DNA from: Flavobacterium sp.
GTDB lineage: Bacteria; Bacteroidota; Bacteroidia; Flavobacteriales; Flavobacteriaceae
Assembly (NCBI GenBank): GCA_018883065.1
Contig: VEQT01000011.1
Location: forward strand, 1-55,905
Length of the DNA stretch: 55,905 bases
Reading direction: 5' to 3'
Positions 17,894 through 25,913 of the stretch are shown here, piece after piece. A program made the position numbers and the translations under genes. The notes below the pieces were generated by a model that was not told the DNA's origin, searched no databases, and saw only the letters and a list, made by a program, of their open reading frames with translations. The stretch's first letter is position 1. Each line of letters begins with the position of its first letter.

Positions 17894-17901
17894 CAAATAT
17901 A
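17894..17901 (-). promoter_or_regulatory. -7 promoter box for holB
   Basis: TATATTTG on the minus strand is a full TAnnTTTG match that ends 4 bases before the holB ATG. Initiation a few bases downstream would fall at or next to the start codon. Confidence 0.6.
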
Positions 17902-17986
17902 ACGGAATCTTGTATGTTGAACAGCTGGTTTATTAAGAAATCAAAAGTCCTACTTGCTGGCTCAAAACCTAAAAAAATTAAAACTG

Positions 17987-17994
17987 TATATTTG
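17987..17994 (+). promoter_or_regulatory. -7 promoter box for pgk
   Basis: TATATTTG matches TAnnTTTG, 28 bases before the pgk ATG at 18023. It lies inside the longer open frame that begins at 17954, so that longer start is unlikely. Confidence 0.65.
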
Positions 17995-18022
17995 CCCCAT
18001 CAAAAACACAAAAATCCCTCAC

Positions 18023-19210
18023 ATGAAAACCCTTCAAGATTTTAATTTTAGCCACAAAAAAGCCATTATTCGCGTTGATTTTAATGTGCCTTTGGACGAA
18101 AATTTTGCCGTAACTGATGCGACAAGAATTGAAGCAGCCAAACCGACTATTGATAAAATACTACAAGACGGTGGAAGTGTAATTTTGATGTCACACTTAG
18201 GCAGACCAAAAGGGGTGGAGGCCAAGTATTCATTGCAACACATTGTAGCTACAACTTCAGCTATAGTAGGAGTTCCGGTAAAATTCGCATCCAATTGCAT
18301 TGGCACTGAAGCCGAACAAGCAGCTGCTGCTTTACAAGCAGGAGAGGTTTTATTGTTGGAAAATTTGCGTTTTCATGCCGAGGAAGAAGCGGGTGATGTA
18401 GCTTTTGCCAAATCCTTAGCTGCTTTGGGTGATATTTATGTAAATGACGCCTTTGGCACAGCCCACCGCGCCCACGCTTCGACTACAATTATCGCACAAT
18501 TTTTTCCCGAGCACAAATGTTTTGGGGAGTTATTGGCCAAAGAAATTGACAGCTTAAACCGAGTATTAAAGGCAGCCGTAAAACCAGTTACAGCTGTGTT
18601 GGGCGGATCAAAAGTGTCCTCTAAAATTACGGTTATAGAAAATATTCTTGACAAAGTTGATCACATGATCATAGGTGGCGGAATGACTTTTACCTTTATC
18701 AAAGCACTTGGTGGAACCGTGGGCGATTCCATTTGTGAAGACGATAAAATGGATTTGGCTTTGGATATTTTGCGTTGGGCCAAAGAAAAAAATGTTCAAA
18801 TTCACCTTCCGGTTGATGTGGTTGCGGCCAATGCTTTTGCCAACGATGCCCATACACAAGTAGTTGATGTGATGCACATTCCTTCTGGTTGGCAAGGGTT
18901 GGACGCCGGACCCAATTCCTTGGCTAATTTTAAAGAAGTAATTTTGGCTTCCAAAACTATTTTATGGAACGGACCTTTGGGCGTTTTTGAAATGGAATCG
19001 TTTGCCAATGGCACGATCGAGTTAGGAAATTACATCGCTGAGTCAACGGCTAACGGGGCTTTTTCGTTAGTTGGAGGCGGTGATTCGGTATCCGCAGTTA
19101 AGCAATTTGGCTTGGAGCCTAAAATGAGTTATGTGTCAACAGGTGGCGGTGCAATGTTGGAGATGTTAGAAGGTAGAGTATTGCCAGGTATTGCGGCTAT
19201 TTTAGACTAA
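18023..19210 (+). CDS. pgk: phosphoglycerate kinase
   Basis: Glycolytic enzyme converting 1,3-bisphosphoglycerate and ADP to 3-phosphoglycerate and ATP. The 395-residue protein carries the signature [17 protein letters not shown] (about residues 11-27), SHLGRPKG (about 58-65), [12 protein letters not shown] (about 110-121), the hinge region [12 protein letters not shown] (about 190-201) and the C-terminal [12 protein letters not shown] nucleotide loop. The length is normal for the family. The ATG at 18023 is chosen because it follows the -7 box and gives the expected N terminus. Confidence 0.97.
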   Translation: MKTLQDFNFSHKKAIIRVDFNVPLDENFAVTDATRIEAAKPTIDKILQDGGSVILMSHLGRPKGVEAKYSLQHIVATTSAIVGVPVKFASNCIGTEAEQAAAALQAGEVLLLENLRFHAEEEAGDVAFAKSLAALGDIYVNDAFGTAHRAHASTTIIAQFFPEHKCFGELLAKEIDSLNRVLKAAVKPVTAVLGGSKVSSKITVIENILDKVDHMIIGGGMTFTFIKALGGTVGDSICEDDKMDLALDILRWAKEKNVQIHLPVDVVAANAFANDAHTQVVDVMHIPSGWQGLDAGPNSLANFKEVILASKTILWNGPLGVFEMESFANGTIELGNYIAESTANGAFSLVGGGDSVSAVKQFGLEPKMSYVSTGGGAMLEMLEGRVLPGIAAILD

Positions 19211-19258
19211 AGGTTGCGGTTTTAACAATAAATTGCCAAAAAAATTGTTTACAGATAG

Positions 19259-19266
19259 TAAATTTG
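19259..19266 (+). promoter_or_regulatory. -7 promoter box for the lytic transglycosylase gene
   Basis: TAAATTTG matches TAnnTTTG, and a TTG at 19233-19235 lies 23 bases upstream. The box includes the first possible TTG start (19264), so translation must begin downstream of it. Confidence 0.6.
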
Positions 19267-19293
19267 CCACACTTCACTTCATATTTTGATCAA

Positions 19294-21573
19294 TTGATAG
19301 CACAACAAAATTCAGTTAAACGCCTATTTTTCACCTTGTTTTTTCTGGGAACATTCGCTGTTTCGTGGGCTCAACCCACGTCAGCCGTGGCTAAAGAAAG
19401 CAAATTGTCCTATTTGGATTCCATCAAGAAGACGTTTGTAAATGATAATATTGCATCATGCGTAGACAGCTTGTGGCTCAACGAACTTACTAGTTTAGAC
19501 CTATACAATGACTTAGAGACCGACATAAAAACCATCAACTTAGACCAACAAGTGGAGTACGAACTTCCTACTGAGTTGCTCAAGAAAAGGCTCAAGGAAA
19601 TGGATTCCAAGTCGCCTTTTAACATCGAATATAACCCCGGATTAGAAAACCTGATCAAGTCCTTTTTAAAAAACAGAAAGAAAGGATTTGAACGCCTAAT
19701 GGCATTGTCAGAATATTATTTTCCCACCTTTGAAGCGGCTTTTGCCAAACAAAATGTACCGCTGGAAATCAAATATTTAGCAGTAGTTGAATCGGCCTTA
19801 AACCCCAAAGCGGTTTCTCGTGTGGGCGCTACTGGTTTGTGGCAATTCATGTATCAAACAGGCAAACAATACAACCTCCACATTGATTCCTATGTAGACG
19901 AACGCAGCGATCCACTCAAAGCAAGTGAAGCCGCCGCCCAATACATGACCAATATGTATCGCATTTTTGGCGATTGGGATTTGGTTTTGGCCTCGTATAA
20001 TTCGGGTCCAGGTAATGTGGCCAAAGCCATTCGCCGATCTGGCGGGCAACAAACGTTTTGGACCATTCGCAAACACTTGCCTAAAGAAACCCAAGGCTAT
20101 GTTCCGGCTTTTTTAGCTACAATGTATATTTACGAATACCACAAACAACACGGTATTCGACCAGACAGAGCGTTGATAAAACACTTTTCGACCGACACGG
20201 TACACATCAAAAAACAATTGTCTTTCAAGCAAATTGCCGATTTATTAGATGTGCCGGTAGCCCAATTGAAGTTGCTGAATCCTCAATTTAAACTCGACGA
20301 AATTCCAGCTTATTTTGACAAACAACATTATTTGCGCTTGCCCTCAGACAAAATAGCAATGTTTACTTCCAACGAAGATAAAATATATGCCTATGCTCAG
20401 TATGAAGCCGATAAAAAATCACGGGGAATGAAACAAGATTTGGGCCCAACACCCAAAGATTCTCTTGGAATACGTGTTGATTTTGCCACCAAAACCAAGT
20501 ACTACAAGGTGAAGCGAGGAGACAATTTGAGTGAAATTGCGGATCAATACCAAGTTACGGTTGCCGACATCAAACGTTGGAATCACCTACGAAGTAACAA
20601 AGCTCCCTTGGGAAAACGATTAAAAATTATGACCCAAGAACGTGTGGCATTCAATCCTTCTACTTTGGCTAAGAAAAGTGCAGATAGCACAGCTGTAAAA
20701 TTGGTGGCAGAGCAAAATCAGTCAACAAAAACAGGAATAGCTAACATAGCCGAATACAAAGAAGAAAAAGTGGTGACCCGCAAAGAGGTTACTAAAATAC
20801 ACAAGGTGAAAAGCGGGGATAATTTAGGTGTAATTGCTGCTAAATATGACGTAAGCGTGTCGGATTTAAAAAAATGGAACCGGTTAAAAAACAACAACAT
20901 TGGTGTTGGTGAGGCTATTAAAATTAATAAAACCGAACAAGTGGTTGTGGTTGTTCGCAAACCGGTCAAACCAAACCAATCTCTAGTTGATTCCGAAAAA
21001 TCAAAAACAGTCAAACCAGAAACCAACCAAACAGAATCAGCGATTTATGTAGTTCAGGCCGGAGACAACTTGAGCGCTATTGCCAAGAAACACAACATCA
21101 GTGTAGCCGATTTAAAAAAATGGAACAATCTCACAGATGATGCCATTCAACTCGACACAAAACTTAATCTAAGCCAGCCTGTTATAGCCAATCTATCATC
21201 GTCTATCGAAAACGCAAGTACGCCCCTTACCTACACCGTAGTCCAAGGTGATTATTTGAGTGCCATTGCTAAAAAACACAACATCAGTTTAAGCGACTTA
21301 AAAACCTGGAACAACCTTACTGATAACGCCATCCAACAGGGTGTTCAATTGATTGTTTCTAAACCCCAAACCGACTCGCAAAACCTTTCCGAAGCGGCTC
21401 CACAAATAGAAAAACGCCTCAAAAAAGAAACCTTGTACTATGTGAGAAAAGGCGATTCGTTGTTTAGTATCGCTAAAAAACACCCAGGCATTTCCATCTC
21501 TGACATCAAAAAATGGAACGGAATTGAGAGCTCAGATTTGAAACCCGGAATGAAATTAAAAATTAGCGGTTAA
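19294..21573 (+). CDS. MltD-like lytic transglycosylase with five LysM domains
   Basis: An exported murein hydrolase. From the TTG at 19294 the product is 759 residues with a signal peptide (LFFTLFFLGTFAVSWAQ). The SLT catalytic domain (about residues 130-290) has the motif LAVVESALNPKAVSRVGATGLWQFM, with the catalytic Glu in VVES, and later ASYNSGPGNV. Five LysM repeats, each beginning with a V-x-x-GD-x-L core, lie at about 410, 508, 586, 647 and 712 and bind peptidoglycan. No ATG is available. The TTG at 19264 is excluded because it forms part of the -7 box. The DUF4837 gene follows 20 bases downstream. Confidence 0.9.
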   Translation: MIAQQNSVKRLFFTLFFLGTFAVSWAQPTSAVAKESKLSYLDSIKKTFVNDNIASCVDSLWLNELTSLDLYNDLETDIKTINLDQQVEYELPTELLKKRLKEMDSKSPFNIEYNPGLENLIKSFLKNRKKGFERLMALSEYYFPTFEAAFAKQNVPLEIKYLAVVESALNPKAVSRVGATGLWQFMYQTGKQYNLHIDSYVDERSDPLKASEAAAQYMTNMYRIFGDWDLVLASYNSGPGNVAKAIRRSGGQQTFWTIRKHLPKETQGYVPAFLATMYIYEYHKQHGIRPDRALIKHFSTDTVHIKKQLSFKQIADLLDVPVAQLKLLNPQFKLDEIPAYFDKQHYLRLPSDKIAMFTSNEDKIYAYAQYEADKKSRGMKQDLGPTPKDSLGIRVDFATKTKYYKVKRGDNLSEIADQYQVTVADIKRWNHLRSNKAPLGKRLKIMTQERVAFNPSTLAKKSADSTAVKLVAEQNQSTKTGIANIAEYKEEKVVTRKEVTKIHKVKSGDNLGVIAAKYDVSVSDLKKWNRLKNNNIGVGEAIKINKTEQVVVVVRKPVKPNQSLVDSEKSKTVKPETNQTESAIYVVQAGDNLSAIAKKHNISVADLKKWNNLTDDAIQLDTKLNLSQPVIANLSSSIENASTPLTYTVVQGDYLSAIAKKHNISLSDLKTWNNLTDNAIQQGVQLIVSKPQTDSQNLSEAAPQIEKRLKKETLYYVRKGDSLFSIAKKHPGISISDIKKWNGIESSDLKPGMKLKISG

Positions 21574-21593
21574 CGCTTTTTTACATCCAGCTC

Positions 21594-22586
21594 ATGAAAA
21601 TAATAGCAGTAAGTGCCATACTATTTTGGGTTGGATTTGTTTCCTGCAAACGCCATGATGCTATTCCAGTTAATACCTCGGGAAAAATAAACACCATTTC
21701 TGTACTTATAGATGACCAACTTTGGAATGGTCAAGTGGGAGACAGCATCCGAAATATTTATGCGGCACCTGTCCTTGGGTTGCCCCAAGAAGAACCGTTG
21801 TTTGACATCAATCAATATCCGGTAAAACTGCTCGAAGGTTTTGCAACCACTACACGCAATATTTTAGTGGTAAAAAAAGCCAAGACCACTTCGTTCGAAC
21901 AGATTGAAAACGAGTATGCTGTTCCCCAAAATGTATTTCACATTACAGGCAAAACATCCTATGCGGTACTTGAATTATTGCGGCAACATTCGGCTGAGAT
22001 TATTCAAAAAATCCAACAAACAGAAATTAGCGCCAACCAACGTGTATTGGACACTTCCAGAATTTCTACTGCGGTATTAAAACGAAAGTTTGGTGTAGAC
22101 ATTCATGTGCCAACGGGCTACAATTTAGTCATGAAAAGCAAGAAGTTTTTGTGGTATAAAAAAGAAATTACCAGTGGAAACTTAAGTTTATTGGTATATC
22201 AAGTTCCCATTCATCGGGTAAACCCCAACAACCTCATTAAGAGTATTTCCAAACTTCGCGATTCTATTGGCCGATTATTCGTGCACGGCTCCTACCCCAA
22301 TACCCAAATGATTACGGATAAATCGTACACCCCGTATCTGTTTAAAACAAAAATCCGAAAAAAAGAAACCTTCGTTACCAAAGGAACTTGGGAGTTAAGA
22401 AACGACCACATGGACGGGCCTTTTATCAATTACTGTTTGGTTGACTACCCCAACAACCGCATGTTGATTCTCGAAGGGTTTTGTTATGCGCCTTCTACAC
22501 CCCAACGCGACTTGATGTTTGAGCTGGAATCCATCATCAAATCGGTTGAATTTTTGAAAAAATCAAAAACAAAACACACAAAATGA
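21594..22586 (+). CDS. DUF4837-family lipoprotein
   Basis: A 330-residue protein with a lipoprotein signal (WVGFVSC, Cys at residue 18). It matches the Bacteroidetes DUF4837 family in layout: an opening region with SVLIDDQLWNGQVGDSIR (about residues 36-53) and a second half with VPTGYNLVMKSKKFLWYKKE and WELRNDHMDGPFINY motifs. The function is unknown. It follows the lytic transglycosylase by 20 bases and overlaps the GNAT gene by 4 bases (ATGA), so the three form one transcript and may share an envelope role. Confidence 0.8.
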   Translation: MKIIAVSAILFWVGFVSCKRHDAIPVNTSGKINTISVLIDDQLWNGQVGDSIRNIYAAPVLGLPQEEPLFDINQYPVKLLEGFATTTRNILVVKKAKTTSFEQIENEYAVPQNVFHITGKTSYAVLELLRQHSAEIIQKIQQTEISANQRVLDTSRISTAVLKRKFGVDIHVPTGYNLVMKSKKFLWYKKEITSGNLSLLVYQVPIHRVNPNNLIKSISKLRDSIGRLFVHGSYPNTQMITDKSYTPYLFKTKIRKKETFVTKGTWELRNDHMDGPFINYCLVDYPNNRMLILEGFCYAPSTPQRDLMFELESIIKSVEFLKKSKTKHTK

Positions 22587-23029
22587 TACAATGGAAAATA
22601 AAGCGATTTGAGACACTTTCTCTTGAAGAACTATACTCGCTTCTGCAATTGCGCAGCGAAGTCTTTGTGGTGGAGCAAAACTGCGTTTATCAAGACATTG
22701 ACAACAAAGATCAGAAAGCACTTCACGTTTTGGGCTACCTCAATGCAGAATTAGTGGCCCATGCGCGCTTGTTTAAAGCTGGCGATTATTTTGAGCAGGC
22801 ATCCATAGGTCGGGTGGTTGTTTCAGGGGCGCACAGAAGCCAATCATTTGGGCATGCTTTAATGCGGGTGGCTATTCAGGCTGTTGCGGAACATTTTCAA
22901 ACAACCAGTATTACCATATCAGCTCAGTTGTATTTAAAGGCGTTTTATGAATTCCATGGGTTTGTTGTGCAAGGTGAAATGTATCTTGAAGACGATATTC
23001 CACACATCCAAATGAAAAGGAACGTTTAG
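22583..23029 (+). CDS. GNAT-family N-acetyltransferase (ElaA-like)
   Basis: A 148-residue acetyltransferase close to ElaA. It opens WKIKRFETLSLEELYSLLQLRSEVFVVEQNC, the ElaA-type N terminus, and the acetyl-CoA loop region is IGRVVVSGAHRSQSFGHALM (about residues 74-93). The acceptor substrate is unknown. The start overlaps the DUF4837 stop. The 3' end overlaps the convergent OmpA-type gene by 4 bases. Confidence 0.87.
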   Translation: MIQWKIKRFETLSLEELYSLLQLRSEVFVVEQNCVYQDIDNKDQKALHVLGYLNAELVAHARLFKAGDYFEQASIGRVVVSGAHRSQSFGHALMRVAIQAVAEHFQTTSITISAQLYLKAFYEFHGFVVQGEMYLEDDIPHIQMKRNV

Positions 23030-23841
23030 ATTTTAGTAATTACTAACTCTACCCTTCTATCGTATTCAGCTCCTTTTTTAAGCGGAACCGTATTGCCATA
23101 CCCTTTGAAGGTCATGCGATTTTTGGCAATTTTTTTAAAGATTAAATATTTGAAAACGGCCTCGGCGCGATTGACAGACAAGTTTCGTTTTCGGGTTAAT
23201 CGGTCTATTGCTTCCTTTTGAAAAGTAGGTGTACAACACACATGACCTTGTATTTCAAACTGATAGTTTTTATAGCGCATCAATACTTTGGCTAGCTTGT
23301 CTAACTGTGTTTTGGCCTCAATTGTGAGCACACTACTGCCTTTTTCAAACAACACATTTTCCAAGTAAATATGATCACCAACCACATGGTTTTTTTGAAT
23401 GGATGTATAAAAACCGGGCAATACAATTTTTGGCAATGGTTTTAGGTTCAACACAACATCTACTCGGCGGTTTTTGGAACGTTTTTCGGGTAGGTTTTCA
23501 ATCATATCATCCTCAATCAAAATGCGACCTTTTCCTTCGATGGTTACAATAATTTTATTGGTGATGCCTTGTGCCAAAAGCGTTTCTTGTATGGTGTTGG
23601 CGCGGCTGGTTGACAATTTAAAATTGTATTCCTCTTTTCCAATGTCATCCGTGTAGCCATAGATTTGAATTGACTCAATTCGAGTAGAGTCAACGCTTTT
23701 AATAAAGCCAACAACTTCCTTGCTTTGAATCTCGTCAATCTGAAATTTATTTGTGTCAAAATAAACCGATTGAACCAACTCCTCTTGCGCAATACAATTG
23801 AAACAAAAAATAACCGAGAAGAATAAAAAAATGGATTTCAT
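23026..23841 (-). CDS. exported protein with two tandem OmpA-like domains
   Basis: A 271-residue protein with a signal peptide (to about residue 18, ending FNCIAQ) and two OmpA C-terminal-like peptidoglycan-binding domains. The first (about 25-130) has VYFDTNKFQID, then IYGYTDD and SKNRRVDVVL. The second (about 160-271) has VLFEKGSSVLT, then IQGHVCC, and ends YDRRVELVITKI. There is no membrane barrel, so it is likely a periplasmic or wall-associated protein. The second domain has a Cys-Cys pair in place of the usual T-D after G-H. Its ATG directly follows the S41 protease stop. Confidence 0.82.
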   Translation of the reverse strand: MKSIFLFFSVIFCFNCIAQEELVQSVYFDTNKFQIDEIQSKEVVGFIKSVDSTRIESIQIYGYTDDIGKEEYNFKLSTSRANTIQETLLAQGITNKIIVTIEGKGRILIEDDMIENLPEKRSKNRRVDVVLNLKPLPKIVLPGFYTSIQKNHVVGDHIYLENVLFEKGSSVLTIEAKTQLDKLAKVLMRYKNYQFEIQGHVCCTPTFQKEAIDRLTRKRNLSVNRAEAVFKYLIFKKIAKNRMTFKGYGNTVPLKKGAEYDRRVELVITKI

Positions 23842-25479
23842 TTAGCGTTGTAGTAGTTTAAAATAGGCTGCCTGATCGTTCAAAATAGCAGTCGATTTTT
23901 TGATTTCTAAGTTGTTTTTCAGGTAGTATTGGTATAAGCCTTCTTTGTACTGGTATCGTTTGATGATTTCGTCAATCAAAAGCTGTTTGATTTCATTTTG
24001 GTTGGCGTTTAACTGGTTTTCTTCGCTTTTTTGTAGGGCAGTTGACAATTGTTGGTATTCAACAGAAACCGCAGCATCTAACTTGTCTTTTTTGGTTGCG
24101 GCCAATAAATTGAGCAACGCTTGTTCCGATTCGGTATCAAATTTAAACTTAGTTCGCTTCAAAAAAGCTTTAAAATTGGCAAAGTCAGCTGCAGTTATTT
24201 CGGGAATTTGGTTGCCTAAATTGGGATTTTTGTAATAGTATTCGGTAACAAAATTAAATATACCGTCATTTTTTTGCAATGCTTCAGCAATAGTACTGGT
24301 TTTGGTTTCTTCGAGCACCACGTCGGGTAAAATTCCACCCCCATCATATACCGCTCGCCCGTTTTTGGTTTTGAATTGGTTGTAGTTTTCGGCTGCCGTG
24401 CGTTGGGCCTTGCCTTCTTTGTCTTTATTTGTGTAATCCAATGCCTGAATACAGCGACCAGAAGGTGTGTAATAGCGCGAGATGGTTACTTTGAGTTGCG
24501 TGCCATATGTCAAATCAATGGGGCGTTGCACCAGTCCTTTGCCGTAACTTCTGCTCCCCAAAATTACCGCGCGGTCTAAATCTTGTAAAGCACCAGCAAC
24601 AATCTCAGAGGCCGACGCGCTTTTCCCATCAACCAATACCACCAAGGGAATAGCTGCATCTAGTGGTTCGCGGGTAGTTTTATAGGTGTTGTTGTGTTTT
24701 TCAATACGGGATTTAGTGGTTACAATTACCTCGTCTTTTGGTAAAAAAAGGTTGCAAATGGAAACCGCTTCATTGAGCAAACCACCCGGATTCCCCCGTA
24801 AGTCTAGCACCAATTTATCAATTCCTTCTTTTTTTAGTTGCTCTAGTGCCTCTTTGGTTTCAAATGACGCTTTTTTGTTGAATTGTGTCAATGCGATATA
24901 ACCCGTTTTCTCGTCAATTTTACCAAAAAAAGGCACGGCTTTGATTTCCACTTCATCCAGCACTAAAGTAGCTGATAGTGTTTTGCCTTGGCGAATATAT
25001 TTCAAAGGAATTTTGGTGTTTTTAGCCCCTTTAAACAACTGAGAAACATCTTCTTTAAAATCAGCAAGTACCACTTCTCCAATTTGGATAATCTCATCAC
25101 CGGCCTTCAATCCAGCTTTGTCGGCAGGAAAGTTTTTATAGGGTTCTTTTACAATTAATCTTCCTTCCTTGCGTGTAATGAGCGCACCAATTCCGGTATA
25201 TTCTCCTGTATTGTTGATTTTAAACTTCAGTACATCTTGTTCGGTAAAGAAATTGGTATACGGGTCTAGCGAAGCCAACATGCTTTTGATCGCTTTATCC
25301 ATCAATTCACCCGGATTGGTTTCGTCAACGTAATTGGAATTAACAGCTTTGAATAAGTTGTTGAAAATCTCAATCTGCTTGGCTACCTCAAAAAAGTCTT
25401 CCCGAAAGCTCACCCCAACAAACAGAAATCCGCTTGCTAATAGCGCGATGAAGTATCTTTTGTGGAATCGTTGTAACAT
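23842..25479 (-). CDS. S41-family C-terminal processing protease
   Basis: A 545-residue exported serine protease of the tail-specific type. A hydrophobic N terminus (YFIALLASGFLFVGVSF) is followed by a PDZ domain (about residues 80-165, with TGEYTGIGALI and KAGLKAGDEIIQIG). The catalytic block has LVVLVDGKSASASEIVAGALQD (the nucleophilic Ser in the SAS segment) and SRSYGKGLVQRP (general-base Lys). A C-terminal helical region completes it. The open frame extends 61 codons upstream into rnpA, but the ATG at 25479 gives the expected signal and follows a -7 box. Confidence 0.92.
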   Translation of the reverse strand: MLQRFHKRYFIALLASGFLFVGVSFREDFFEVAKQIEIFNNLFKAVNSNYVDETNPGELMDKAIKSMLASLDPYTNFFTEQDVLKFKINNTGEYTGIGALITRKEGRLIVKEPYKNFPADKAGLKAGDEIIQIGEVVLADFKEDVSQLFKGAKNTKIPLKYIRQGKTLSATLVLDEVEIKAVPFFGKIDEKTGYIALTQFNKKASFETKEALEQLKKEGIDKLVLDLRGNPGGLLNEAVSICNLFLPKDEVIVTTKSRIEKHNNTYKTTREPLDAAIPLVVLVDGKSASASEIVAGALQDLDRAVILGSRSYGKGLVQRPIDLTYGTQLKVTISRYYTPSGRCIQALDYTNKDKEGKAQRTAAENYNQFKTKNGRAVYDGGGILPDVVLEETKTSTIAEALQKNDGIFNFVTEYYYKNPNLGNQIPEITAADFANFKAFLKRTKFKFDTESEQALLNLLAATKKDKLDAAVSVEYQQLSTALQKSEENQLNANQNEIKQLLIDEIIKRYQYKEGLYQYYLKNNLEIKKSTAILNDQAAYFKLLQR

Positions 25480-25517
25480 AATTGATTGGTTTTGGTGCCT
25501 TTGCGCAGGCGAAAATA

Positions 25518-25525
25518 CAAATTTA
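25518..25525 (-). promoter_or_regulatory. -7 promoter box for the S41 protease gene
   Basis: TAAATTTG on the minus strand matches TAnnTTTG and overlaps the rnpA stop codon (TAA at 25523-25525). It lies 38 bases before the ATG. Confidence 0.55.
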
Positions 25526-25909
25526 TTGCGGGCTATCGCTTCTGGCTTGATCCACAAATTTCTGAAAAAGTAGTTTTGTTTTTTCTTCAATTTCTGAATA
25601 AGGCAAACGGTCGCTAGTTTGGTAAAAAAACATAAACGCATACCGTTGGTCACCTTCAACATGTAAAATATGTTTGTTCAACCGATAGGTTTCGCGCAAT
25701 ACCCGTTTAAAATAATTGCGATCGACTGCTTTTTTAAAATATTTTTTCGACACCGAAACCCCCATTTTTATGGGTTCTTCGTTGTGTAAATTTACAGGCA
25801 CATACACCAAACGCAACGGATACTTGCTCACCGATTTTCCTGCAGAAAACAGCAGGTCGATCGTGGTTTTGCTTTTGAGCCGTTCCGATTTTGGGTACGT
25901 GAAATTCAA
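25523..25909 (-). CDS. rnpA: ribonuclease P protein component
   Basis: The protein subunit that assists the RNase P RNA in trimming tRNA 5' leaders. The 128-residue basic protein opens YPKSERLKSKTTIDLLFSAGKSV, has the MGVSVSKKYFKKAVDRNYFKRVLRE core (the RNR-type signature, about residues 49-73), and a conserved late FFYQ segment. In many bacteria rnpA follows rpmH near oriC. Here no rpmH is visible; an M1 peptidase gene ends 4 bases upstream of it instead. Confidence 0.95.
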   Translation of the reverse strand: MNFTYPKSERLKSKTTIDLLFSAGKSVSKYPLRLVYVPVNLHNEEPIKMGVSVSKKYFKKAVDRNYFKRVLRETYRLNKHILHVEGDQRYAFMFFYQTSDRLPYSEIEEKTKLLFQKFVDQARSDSPQ

Positions 25910-25913
25910 GTTG

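Noticed and set aside
25480..25662. 61-codon N-terminal extension of the S41 protease
   Set aside because: It overlaps the rnpA coding region and the -7 box; the internal ATG at 25479 gives a normal signal anchor.
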